Source: JANJTB01 sp032027125
GTDB taxonomy: Bacteria > Bacteroidota > Ignavibacteria > Kapaibacteriales > UBA2268
NCBI GenBank assembly: GCA_032027125.1
Contig: JAVSMQ010000001.1
Coordinates: forward strand, 2,730,568-2,794,567
Direction of reading: 5' to 3'
DNA length: 64,000 nucleotides
This document shows, in pieces, positions 19,326 to 28,431 of this stretch (its first letter is position 1; every line of letters begins with the position of its first letter). The notes below the pieces were generated by a model. It had not been told where the DNA came from. It saw only the letters and a program-made list of their open reading frames with translations, and ran no database searches. Position numbers and translations under genes: made by a program.

Positions 19326-21635
19326 ATGGGCAAGCAGAACGTACAAATCAGAAACTTTATTACTCCGGGTGACATTTTTGCAGTCCTTGTAATCGCGTCA
19401 GGGCTTGTAGTTGCGATGGTTTTTGAAGAGATTGCAATCAGAATGATAGGGGTGAGTATTTCTATCCTCGGCGCTGTAGCACTTTTTATGCTGATTTCCC
19501 AACGGCTGTCCGATGTAGTAGAGAGCCGCTATCCCAGAACAGGAACTCCGCCACCGGAATTTACAATGACTACCACAAAGGATTCGGCAGCAAAAAGACA
19601 GACTGTCGAAGATTTCAAACAGTCCTTTGGCGGTGAAGATGATTTCCCGATTACAGCACCTTCGATAAGTAAACCTGAAGCAGCCGATACTATTGCCAAG
19701 ACTGTTCCACCTGTTTCGGCAGGAAGGACATCTTCAGTTTCTGAAGGAGATCACGGCTACAATGACGGTTTTTCGGGTATGCGGATTGTCGGCAAAGTTA
19801 AGCCTGTTTACAAGGAACAATCCGTTGATACTGCAAATCCGGTTATCAGTAAAGAAATCCCGAAAACACCCGCTCCTGACGATAAACAGTTTTTGAATCA
19901 AAATATAACCGAAACAACCCGACCGGTTATTACTGAACCTGCCGGCAGGCAAGAATCCTGCCGTCCTGCATCACAACCGACTGCTGTACCTTTGATTGAG
20001 GAAGTCCCAAATATTAAAGAAGATTTTGAAGAAGATATTATTCAATCAATTCCCGGAATAGATAAAGTAAAATCCGAAACAGTGCACTCGGAGGAAATTG
20101 CTTCAAAAAGCAAATATTCGGGTAAAGTGATTGACCTGCCTTTGAATGTATTTATGGAAACCGACCAACTGCTTGGTGATGAACCGAGAAAAGAGTTTGA
20201 ATATTTTATGACACGTGTATTGATGATAATCAGGTCTTCGACAGATACACGTACTGCTCTCTTTATGCTTTTTAATGCCCAGAGTGAAGAGATTATTCTG
20301 GAATCTTATGTTACAAGTGTTCCGGCTGCTCTTAAGACCAAACTGAGATTTAATCTTGCGGGAGATATTATAAGCCAGATAATTTCTAATGCCAAGCCGC
20401 AGATTCTTACTGAAATTAATCCTGCTGCAGAATTGGATTTGATACCATATTACAACATAAGTGCTTCGACAGGCTCATTGATTGGTGTACCGGTATTCTG
20501 GGGTGAAGGTGTTGTAGGTGTGCTTGTTGCAGATTCGGAATCAAAAAATGCTTATGACTCCGGCACGGTTGCATTTTTAGGACATTTTACAAAGTTAATA
20601 GGAGCTTTGGTAAGAAGTTACACGCATAAGTATGACCTTTTGCAGGCATCAAAAACGCTTGAATCAATAAATAGTTTTTATCAGATAGCAGCAAACAGCC
20701 GTAACGGCAGCGAGAATATTTCCGAAGTCATTGCTGACAGCATTAAAACCATATTTCCAAATGCAATTACAGGTTTATGCGGTTTTGACGGTCAAAGCGA
20801 CAGTTGGCGTATCAAATCATATAGAGGCTCAGGAAAGGATTGTACCGGTACCGAAGTCAGCATTGATGATACTCTTCTGGGAACCAGTATATACGAATGC
20901 AGGACAATTCACCTGAAATCATTGGCTTTGGGTGAAATGGCACGCGTTCATAAAGATGAACTGCCTATCAGCGGCGAGTTTGTTTGTGTCCCTGTAAAAT
21001 CAACTTCCCAAATTTACGGTGCGATTTATCTTGAGACTGATTCAAAAGACAGTTTCACGGAATTTGACATTTCGGTTATTGAGCTTATCGGCGAACATGC
21101 CGGAAATAATATTGAAAAACTCTTTCTTCTGGAATCACTGCAGAATTCTGCTGTTATTGACAGATTTACAGGTCTGTTGAACCCTGCAGCTTTCTATAAA
21201 CGAATTCAGGAAGAACTTGCAAGGTCAAAAGATTTGAAATCGGAAATGGCGCTATGCTTTTTTAGATTTGATAAATATGCTTCATTAGACCCGAATAATT
21301 ATCCGAGCAGATTCGAACATACTTCGCAGTTAATACTTGAAAGAATCAAAAGATACTTGAAAGAATATGATGTTTACGGTAGTGTTGATGAAGAAACCTA
21401 CGGCATACTTTTTCTTGGCAGGGATTCAAGCAAATCAAGAATGAATGCAGAGAGAATCAGGGCAGATGTAGCCAATACAATAATCGAACACGGCGGCGGC
21501 AGGTTTAGTGTTACCATTAGTATGGGAATGATTTCGCCGACCGGTGAATTCGATATTGATGTATTGATAAAAGATGCTCTGACCGGGCTTGAAAGAGCTT
21601 CAGAGACCGGAAATCAGGTTCAGGTTTTATATTAA
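19326..21635 (+). CDS. Membrane GAF-GAF protein with degenerate GGDEF domain
   Basis: 769 residues. Two adjacent hydrophobic segments (about 14-35 and 38-57) are followed by a long low-complexity Pro/Thr-rich linker (to about 265). Two GAF-like domains (about 285-430 and 440-605) come next, then a GGDEF fold from about 611. That fold starts with the usual DRFTGLLN, but the signature position reads SVDEETYG instead of GGDEF, so cyclase activity is not expected. It could be a receptor for c-di-GMP, another small ligand, or a partner protein. It heads the chemosensory operon, 23 bases before the first MCP. Confidence 0.8.
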   Translation: MGKQNVQIRNFITPGDIFAVLVIASGLVVAMVFEEIAIRMIGVSISILGAVALFMLISQRLSDVVESRYPRTGTPPPEFTMTTTKDSAAKRQTVEDFKQSFGGEDDFPITAPSISKPEAADTIAKTVPPVSAGRTSSVSEGDHGYNDGFSGMRIVGKVKPVYKEQSVDTANPVISKEIPKTPAPDDKQFLNQNITETTRPVITEPAGRQESCRPASQPTAVPLIEEVPNIKEDFEEDIIQSIPGIDKVKSETVHSEEIASKSKYSGKVIDLPLNVFMETDQLLGDEPRKEFEYFMTRVLMIIRSSTDTRTALFMLFNAQSEEIILESYVTSVPAALKTKLRFNLAGDIISQIISNAKPQILTEINPAAELDLIPYYNISASTGSLIGVPVFWGEGVVGVLVADSESKNAYDSGTVAFLGHFTKLIGALVRSYTHKYDLLQASKTLESINSFYQIAANSRNGSENISEVIADSIKTIFPNAITGLCGFDGQSDSWRIKSYRGSGKDCTGTEVSIDDTLLGTSIYECRTIHLKSLALGEMARVHKDELPISGEFVCVPVKSTSQIYGAIYLETDSKDSFTEFDISVIELIGEHAGNNIEKLFLLESLQNSAVIDRFTGLLNPAAFYKRIQEELARSKDLKSEMALCFFRFDKYASLDPNNYPSRFEHTSQLILERIKRYLKEYDVYGSVDEETYGILFLGRDSSKSRMNAERIRADVANTIIEHGGGRFSVTISMGMISPTGEFDIDVLIKDALTGLERASETGNQVQVLY

Positions 21636-21658
21636 TAACTCATGGGAGCTGTAACAAA

Positions 21659-23863
21659 GTGAATTTTTCGTTCAAATCCAAAGTCATAATAATGACTATA
21701 ATTTCAGCCGTAATGCCTGTTTTGATTATAATGATAATTACAATGTCATTTCAGGGCAATATGGTAACAGAAGCCGAAAATGAACTGGAAAAACTTGCAT
21801 ATTTAAATGTTGACCAGATAACAGAAGATGCTTATAGTATATGTATGACATCCCATGAATTGTTTACAGTAAAGAATGATGTTGCTCAAAATCTTCTTAG
21901 AACTGAATTTGAAAATGGCGGCGGTTTGACATTCTCAGGTGAAAAAGTAAAATGGCAGGCAAAAAATCAGTTTTCAGGCGAAATATCCGATATAGAGATT
22001 CCCAAAGCCTTGTTTAAAGGAAAATGGATAGGAAAATCTTTTGAATATTCTGAGCCTTCGCAACTCGTGGACAAGGTTACGAAACTTGCCGGCGGTACAG
22101 TAACAATATTCCAGCGGATAAATGCAGTCGGAGACATGCTGAGAATAGCAACAACTGTACCGACCATTAATGGCAAAAGAGCCGTCGGTACTTACATACC
22201 TGCCGTCAATCCAAACGGAGAGAAAAATCCGGTGATTGATGCAGTTATGAATGGTAAGAAATACGAAGGTTTGGCATACGTGGTCAATGATTGGTATGTC
22301 AGTGTTTATGAGCCTTATTATGATAAAGCCGGCAATATTGCAGGTGCTATTTATGTAGGAGAAAAAATAAGTACTCTCAGTACAATCCAAAACATTTTAA
22401 AAAATATGCATGTCGCTAAATCAGGCTATATTTATATTATCGGCACTACTCCTCCGCATAAAGATAAGTTTATCTGGTCAAGAAACGGCAAGGACGACGG
22501 AAAAAATGCAGCGGATATAAAGGATATAAACGGAAAAAGTGTTTACTCGATGCTGCAGGAAAAATTTAAAGAAAAAAAAGCGGATGAATTGATAAGATTC
22601 AATTATACTGCTCTTAACGAAAAGGGAGAAGAGGTTAAATATATCAGTTCGGCTGTTTATTTTAAAACCTGGAACTGGATTATCGGAGCCGTAACCCTCG
22701 AGAGTGATTACTTGTCGGCAAAAGATAATTTGAACAGACAGTTTTCAAATTTAAAACTTAAACAATTGCTGTCAGGTATCGGGGTTTTATTATTTGTGAT
22801 TATCATAACTTCTCTTTTAGGCAGAAAATTGACAAAGCCTTTAGACATCATAAATCAGGTTGCTGCTAAAATTGCAGACGGTAATATTTTTGCAGCAAAA
22901 GATAATTTGAATAAATTCCGTACAGAATTGAAAATTAAGGATAGCAGTATTAAAAGTAAAGATGATGCTGTTCAGTTATTCAATTCGTTTGGGGCGATGG
23001 TTTCTAATCTGGATTCTCTCATTGGGCAGGTGCAGAAATCAGGAATACAGGTTACGACATCCGCTACCGAAATTGCAGCTTCGGCACGTGAACTTGAAAC
23101 AGCAGTTGCAGAGCAGGCAGCCTCAACACGTGAAGTAAATGCTACATCAAGAGAAATTTCTCAGGTATCGAATCAACTTTCCCACAGAATGCTGGATGTA
23201 AGTCATAATGTAGAAGAAACGGCAGGGGTAGCCGAAAAGGGACGCCGGAATCTTCAAAATATGGAAAATGTAATGAGCGATTTAACAAAAGCTACTGTTA
23301 TGATTTCTTCAAAATTATCCATAATTAATGATAAAGCCGGCAAAATTTCTGCTATTGTAACAACAATCAACAAAATCTCCGAGCAAACGAATTTATTATC
23401 ATTAAATGCAGCGATTGAAGCTGAAAAAGCCGGAGATTTCGGAAAAGGATTTGCTGTAGTAGCGCGTGAAATCAGCAGACTTGCCGACCAGACAGCCATT
23501 GCAACAAAAGATATAGAATATATGGTCAGGGAGATGCAGAGCTCAGTTACATCAGGAGTGATGGAAGTTGACAAATTCGGACAGGAAGTCAGAAATAATA
23601 ATTCGGTCGTATCGGATGGTGTTGATAATCTGAATGATATTATTGATAAAGTGAAGTTCCTTCTTCCGGAATTTGAAACCGTAACACAAAATATGCAGTC
23701 TCAGACAATTAGTGCAGGACAAATCAGCGAAGCCATGAATCAGCTTTCGACAGTTGCCGACCAAACCAAGGAATCTCTTGGAGAGTTTAAACGTGTTACC
23801 GAACAATTAAATGATGCTGTTCGGGGCTTGCAGACTGAAGTCACCAAATTTAAAATAAGTTAA
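21659..23863 (+). CDS. Methyl-accepting chemotaxis protein with Cache-type sensor
   Basis: 734 residues: TM1 about 9-31, a large periplasmic Cache (Cache3/Cache2-like) domain to about 360, TM2 about 363-384, a HAMP-like linker, then the coiled-coil signalling domain. The hairpin tip EQTNLLSLNAAIEAEKAG lies near residue 575. The start is GTG at 21659 with GGGAG at 21644-21648. By position and order it corresponds to WspA of the Wsp system, although its sensor domain differs. The ligand is unknown; Cache domains bind small organic molecules. Confidence 0.92.
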   Translation: MNFSFKSKVIIMTIISAVMPVLIIMIITMSFQGNMVTEAENELEKLAYLNVDQITEDAYSICMTSHELFTVKNDVAQNLLRTEFENGGGLTFSGEKVKWQAKNQFSGEISDIEIPKALFKGKWIGKSFEYSEPSQLVDKVTKLAGGTVTIFQRINAVGDMLRIATTVPTINGKRAVGTYIPAVNPNGEKNPVIDAVMNGKKYEGLAYVVNDWYVSVYEPYYDKAGNIAGAIYVGEKISTLSTIQNILKNMHVAKSGYIYIIGTTPPHKDKFIWSRNGKDDGKNAADIKDINGKSVYSMLQEKFKEKKADELIRFNYTALNEKGEEVKYISSAVYFKTWNWIIGAVTLESDYLSAKDNLNRQFSNLKLKQLLSGIGVLLFVIIITSLLGRKLTKPLDIINQVAAKIADGNIFAAKDNLNKFRTELKIKDSSIKSKDDAVQLFNSFGAMVSNLDSLIGQVQKSGIQVTTSATEIAASARELETAVAEQAASTREVNATSREISQVSNQLSHRMLDVSHNVEETAGVAEKGRRNLQNMENVMSDLTKATVMISSKLSIINDKAGKISAIVTTINKISEQTNLLSLNAAIEAEKAGDFGKGFAVVAREISRLADQTAIATKDIEYMVREMQSSVTSGVMEVDKFGQEVRNNNSVVSDGVDNLNDIIDKVKFLLPEFETVTQNMQSQTISAGQISEAMNQLSTVADQTKESLGEFKRVTEQLNDAVRGLQTEVTKFKIS

Positions 23864-23881
23864 TATGTATAGGATACCGGT

Positions 23882-26023
23882 ATGTTTAAAAATTTAAAAA
23901 TATCTGTTAAACTGCTGCTAAGCACAGTTGTTTTTATTTTTCCAATCGGTGTGCTGCTGTATTTTGTGGTTTACGGATTCGATAAGGATATTGATATTGC
24001 CAAAAACGAGATTTCCGGAAACAAAGCTTTAGGAAGCGTTGTTGCTGTAACAAATGATATTATTGAATATCATAATTTGATTACTTTACAAAAGTCGGAT
24101 ACTGTAACTTTTTACGGCAATTTCGGGAATGAATCCATAGGCAATATATCAATGAAAATTGATAAATCGTTTATTGAACTTATAAATAACTGCAAAATTT
24201 ACAAAGAAAAAATTCATACTGTATCTCAGACAGAATCAAAATATCTGCATAAAATTATCGAGCCTGAAAAATTATTTGAAAAGTGGAATTTAATAAAAAC
24301 GAAGGATTTAACTTCAAATGCCGGGATCAATGAAGATTTTACTGAAATTTATGACGGTTCGCTTGCTTTAATAAGATTCATAGCCGATGAATCAGGATTA
24401 ATACTCGACCCTGACCTTGATTCGTATTATTTGATGGATATATCCGCCTTAGTCCTGCCGAAATTACAGATGCAGATAGGTGAATTAATGCTCATTGTTC
24501 AAAACTCATATACAAAAGGAGTAGTCTCTGAATATGATGCAAATAAAGTGAGGTTATTGACAGAAATAATCAAATTTGACTATATTGACCGAATAAATCA
24601 GGGAATACTGACTTCTATCAGGGAAGACAAAAATTTTTACGAGGAAAGCACTACTCTGAGACAAAACATCCCTCTGCATTTTGATAAATTCAATCAAGCT
24701 GTAAGCCTTTTTGCCGATGATTTGAAAAAATGGTACACCGGAAGCGAATCCAATGATGAATTACTGATGCAGAAATTAAAAATCAATGGTTATCAGGCGC
24801 TCAATTCGAGTGCAGAATTCTGGGAAGGAGTTAATGCTGAATTAGACGGACTGCTTGTTCAAAGAATCGCTCATTATCAGAAATTGCGGTTGGTGGCTCT
24901 CTTAAGTTCAGGATTTGCGTTTGCATTTGCTGTATTTTTAGTTTTATATGTTTCAAAGCAGATTGCCCGCCATTTGAGAATAGTTACCGATATAGCTGTT
25001 GATATAGCTGACGGCAGAATAGATAAAGCAGTATCTGAATTGATGGATGATAAAAGAATCGGAGTATTCAGGAGTTATACCGACGATAAAATTCATGTAA
25101 ATGATGAAATCATTATTTTGTTCAGAGCTATCAGAAAAATGACATTTAATCTGTCATCACTTCTGCTTCAGGTTTCCAAGTCAGGAGGGCAGGTTTCGGA
25201 CACTACATTTAAAATTACGAGTTCTGCTCGGGATATTGAGGCTACTGTTGCCGAGCAGGCTGCTCTTACTAATGAAGTAAACGCCACCAGCAACGAGATT
25301 TCTAAAACAGCTGCAGACCTTGCCAAAACAATGGATTTTCTTACTCAGACATTTCATGAAAATTCTTCAATGTTAAAAGCCGGACTTGAAAAACTGAACG
25401 AAATTAAAGTCAATATGAACGAACTATTTGAATCTTCAGGCGAAATATCACAAAATCTTGATTTGATTAAAGAAAGAGCTTCCGGTATAAATAGTGTGAT
25501 TACTACAATTACTAAGGTTGCCAATCAAACTAATCTTGTATCTCTTAACGCATCAATCGAAGCTGAACGTGCCGGTGCATTCGGTACAGGATTTGCAGTA
25601 GTAGCAAGAGAAATTCGGCGGCTTGCCGACCAAACAGCAGTAGCTGCACTTGATATCGAAGACATGATTACAGAAATGCAGGCAGCGGTATCTGACGGAG
25701 GTGATACTATTGTAAGATATATGGATAAAACAAAAACCGGTACCGAAAAAACAGCACAAATCATTGACCAGATTGGCGTTTTAATTGACAGGTCAAATGA
25801 ACTTCCCAAAAAAATATTTGTTGCAAATAAGGGTATGAAACAGCAGTCTGAAAGCGCTGTTCAAATCCATGAATCAATGCAGCAGTTGAACACAGCAGCT
25901 ATTCAAACCCGGAATTCTTTAGTTGATTTCAACAGTGCTACCGAAAAGCTGAACGAAGCTGTCAAAGGCTTAACAGACGAACTTCAGAATTTTTCTTTGA
26001 AAAATTTAAAACAGGAAGATTAA
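23882..26023 (+). CDS. Methyl-accepting chemotaxis protein, second receptor
   Basis: 713 residues: TM1 about 13-31, a mostly helical periplasmic domain of about 300 residues containing the DPDLDSYYLMD motif seen in several MCP sensor domains, TM2 about 337-358, then signalling coiled coils. The tip reads NQTNLVSLNASIEAERAG, with the conserved E-A-E core. It follows the first receptor after 18 bases and precedes cheW by 1 base. The two receptors are different enough in the sensor part to detect different cues, yet their signalling domains are similar, so they may share one array. Confidence 0.9.
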   Translation: MFKNLKISVKLLLSTVVFIFPIGVLLYFVVYGFDKDIDIAKNEISGNKALGSVVAVTNDIIEYHNLITLQKSDTVTFYGNFGNESIGNISMKIDKSFIELINNCKIYKEKIHTVSQTESKYLHKIIEPEKLFEKWNLIKTKDLTSNAGINEDFTEIYDGSLALIRFIADESGLILDPDLDSYYLMDISALVLPKLQMQIGELMLIVQNSYTKGVVSEYDANKVRLLTEIIKFDYIDRINQGILTSIREDKNFYEESTTLRQNIPLHFDKFNQAVSLFADDLKKWYTGSESNDELLMQKLKINGYQALNSSAEFWEGVNAELDGLLVQRIAHYQKLRLVALLSSGFAFAFAVFLVLYVSKQIARHLRIVTDIAVDIADGRIDKAVSELMDDKRIGVFRSYTDDKIHVNDEIIILFRAIRKMTFNLSSLLLQVSKSGGQVSDTTFKITSSARDIEATVAEQAALTNEVNATSNEISKTAADLAKTMDFLTQTFHENSSMLKAGLEKLNEIKVNMNELFESSGEISQNLDLIKERASGINSVITTITKVANQTNLVSLNASIEAERAGAFGTGFAVVAREIRRLADQTAVAALDIEDMITEMQAAVSDGGDTIVRYMDKTKTGTEKTAQIIDQIGVLIDRSNELPKKIFVANKGMKQQSESAVQIHESMQQLNTAAIQTRNSLVDFNSATEKLNEAVKGLTDELQNFSLKNLKQED

Positions 26024-26024
26024 T

Positions 26025-26471
26025 ATGCTTGTACTGCCTCTTAAAGTCGGAGATGAAATGTATGCTGTCGGTATAGACAAAATAAAAGAGGTTATACCGG
26101 TTGTAGAAATCAGACCATTACCCGAATCACCTGATTATATGAAAGGACTGATTAATTACCGCGGTACTGTATCACCTGTTATTGACCTGTGTATGCTTAT
26201 CAAGGGTTATGAATCTAAATATTTTTTGAGTACCAGAATTGTAATGATAGATTTTGAAGGTGAGTTCTGTTCATTCGGATTAATTGCCGAGCAGGTAACT
26301 GAAACAATAAACATAGATACCGATGAAATTCACAGTATAGCAAAAGGCTTATCAAATGCAGGGTATATACAAAACACGATAATCAAAGACGGGAAAATTA
26401 TTCAGCTTCTTAATCCAAAAAAAATATTTTCAGAAAAAATAACAATTTTTCAGGTGGATAATACGATATAA
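26025..26471 (+). CDS. cheW: CheW-like coupling protein
   Basis: 148 residues, a single CheW domain: VGIDKIKEVIP early, then GLINYRGTVSPVIDL, which is the diagnostic central motif. It couples the receptors to the CheA-type kinase. It corresponds in order to WspB. It starts 1 base after the MCP stop. Confidence 0.9.
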   Translation: MLVLPLKVGDEMYAVGIDKIKEVIPVVEIRPLPESPDYMKGLINYRGTVSPVIDLCMLIKGYESKYFLSTRIVMIDFEGEFCSFGLIAEQVTETINIDTDEIHSIAKGLSNAGYIQNTIIKDGKIIQLLNPKKIFSEKITIFQVDNTI

Positions 26472-26476
26472 CGATT

Positions 26477-27745
26477 ATGAATGATTATCAGGAAATATTA
26501 GTATATCTTAATAATGAAATCGGATTGAATGTTGATTCGGTAGGATTATTAACTATTGCAAGAGGTATCAGTAATTCCATGAAAAAATCAGGCATTACCG
26601 ACCCATTGGAGTTTTCTGAAAAAATTAAATTTGACCCTCTGATATTTAATGAACTCGTTGAAGAAATAAAAGTGCCGGAGACCTGGTTTTTCCGAGATGC
26701 AGAATGTTATAATTTCATGAAAAACCATCTTCAATCTAATCTTGCTCAGTATTCTTCCTCTAATCCTTTGCGGGTGCTGTCAGCGCCTTGCTCTACTGGT
26801 GAAGAACCTTATTCCGCCGCTATGCTCGCTCTTGATTGCGGATTATCTCATTCAGCAGTGGAAATTATTGCCACAGATATCAGCAGAGAATCTATAGTCC
26901 ATGCTAAAAAAGGTGTATTCCGTAAAAGTTCTTTCCGGAATGATTACAATGATTTCAACAGAAAATATTTTTCTGATGATAACGGAAATTTTAAAATTGA
27001 CGAGAAACTTAAATCTATTCCTGTTTTTATAGAGGATAATTTTATTAAAAGCAGTTTCCTTGATAATCAATTGAAATTTGACTTCATATTTTGTAAGAAT
27101 TTATTGATATATCTGAATGACGAAGCCCGGACAATGGTACTTACAAATATCAAAAAACTGCTGAAAGATGACGGAGCCTTACTGGTTGGATTATCTGAAA
27201 TCAATTATTTTACACGTAACGGATTTGAACAGATTAAGCATAACATGGCTTTTGCATGTAAAAGAACTGTAGATAAATTGGAATCAATTTCTGAATTCAA
27301 ACCGCGTGAAAATGTAAATGATATATCAAAGACAAAAATTAAAACTTATTCCGAACCCAAAAGAAAACCCGAAGTTAAAATAAAAGAACGTAAGGTTACT
27401 GTAAGTCCGGTAGAGACTTTCACTATTGATAAAGTTAAACTGATGGCTGATAAAGGTGATTTTCATGGTGCAGAAAAAGTTTGCAATACCTTGCTTCAGA
27501 ATGAATATGCAAATTCTGAAGCTCTTTATTATATGGGTTTAATTCAGAATGCACTAAAAAATTCTGATAAAGCTGCTGATTATTTCAAAAAAGTTTTGTA
27601 TTTAAATCCCGAACATTACGAATCTCTTATTCATATAAGTCTTCTATATGAATCTTCAGGAGATAACGAACGTGCATTGTTATTTCGAAATCGTGCCGAA
27701 CGTGTATATCTTAAAAACATGAGTTTTACCGGAGGTTCAGAATGA
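26477..27745 (+). CDS. cheR: CheR methyltransferase with C-terminal TPR
   Basis: 422 residues. The CheR methyltransferase domain (about 1-270) contains the VPETWFFRD block and the SAM-binding APCSTGEEPYS motif. A linker follows, and then a tetratricopeptide region (about 320-415, with EALYYMGLIQNALKNSDKAADYF). This CheR-TPR layout is that of WspC. It methylates receptor glutamates with SAM to tune sensitivity. It overlaps the next gene by 4 bases. Confidence 0.92.
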   Translation: MNDYQEILVYLNNEIGLNVDSVGLLTIARGISNSMKKSGITDPLEFSEKIKFDPLIFNELVEEIKVPETWFFRDAECYNFMKNHLQSNLAQYSSSNPLRVLSAPCSTGEEPYSAAMLALDCGLSHSAVEIIATDISRESIVHAKKGVFRKSSFRNDYNDFNRKYFSDDNGNFKIDEKLKSIPVFIEDNFIKSSFLDNQLKFDFIFCKNLLIYLNDEARTMVLTNIKKLLKDDGALLVGLSEINYFTRNGFEQIKHNMAFACKRTVDKLESISEFKPRENVNDISKTKIKTYSEPKRKPEVKIKERKVTVSPVETFTIDKVKLMADKGDFHGAEKVCNTLLQNEYANSEALYYMGLIQNALKNSDKAADYFKKVLYLNPEHYESLIHISLLYESSGDNERALLFRNRAERVYLKNMSFTGGSE

Positions 27746-28431
27746 TTGACATTGAAAAAATCAGAGCAGAAAAAGGTGAAAAATGCTGGGACAGTATTGG
27801 GGTGTTCGGTGCGGGTATCTGTGAACTTTTAGATGATTATCATCACTGTAAAAACTGTCCGATTTACGCCCTTGGAGGACGCCATCTACTGGAAAGAGAG
27901 ATTTCTCCGGAAATGATTCACGAATGGACATCAATTATCAGTCTGCCTAAAGAACATGAATCTGTAGATAAAACATCACTTGTGATTTTCAGAATAGCTG
28001 ACGAGTGGCTTGGGATTAATACCAATATATTTCAGGAAGCCGTCGTCAACAAATTTGTACATTTCGTACCATCGAGAACAAATGATTATCTGCATGGAAT
28101 CATCAATGTAAACGGAGAACTGCTCATGTGTATTTCGTTTGCGAAATTGATAAACCTGCCTGCAGTTATGACCGAATCAGTTAACAGCAAAGAAAAAGTA
28201 TTCAGGAATATTCTTATCATTTTTGATAAAAATTATAGATTTGCATTTCCAGCCGATGAATTTTTTGGTGTGGCATCTTTATCACGAGAAGAAATGACAA
28301 AACCGCCCCTGACCGTTTCAAAAGCTGATAACACAATCAGCAATTCATTAATTATTCATAATGGTAAAACAATAGTACTAATTGACGATAAGAAAATGTT
28401 TTCTTTAATTAACAGAAAAGTGATGTGGTGA
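27742..28431 (+). CDS. Cys-cluster CheW protein (WspD-like)
   Basis: 229 residues. The N-terminus has the WspD signature: CWDSIGVFGAGIC, then HHCKNCPIYA, giving cysteines at about 16, 28, 37 and 40 that could bind a metal. The CheW domain follows from about 75 (HGIINVNGELLMCISFAKL). WspD-type proteins are second adaptors in Wsp arrays. This is one of the stronger arguments that the operon is Wsp-like rather than a flagellar chemotaxis set. Its stop TGA overlaps the next ATG. Confidence 0.9.
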   Translation: MIDIEKIRAEKGEKCWDSIGVFGAGICELLDDYHHCKNCPIYALGGRHLLEREISPEMIHEWTSIISLPKEHESVDKTSLVIFRIADEWLGINTNIFQEAVVNKFVHFVPSRTNDYLHGIINVNGELLMCISFAKLINLPAVMTESVNSKEKVFRNILIIFDKNYRFAFPADEFFGVASLSREEMTKPPLTVSKADNTISNSLIIHNGKTIVLIDDKKMFSLINRKVMW

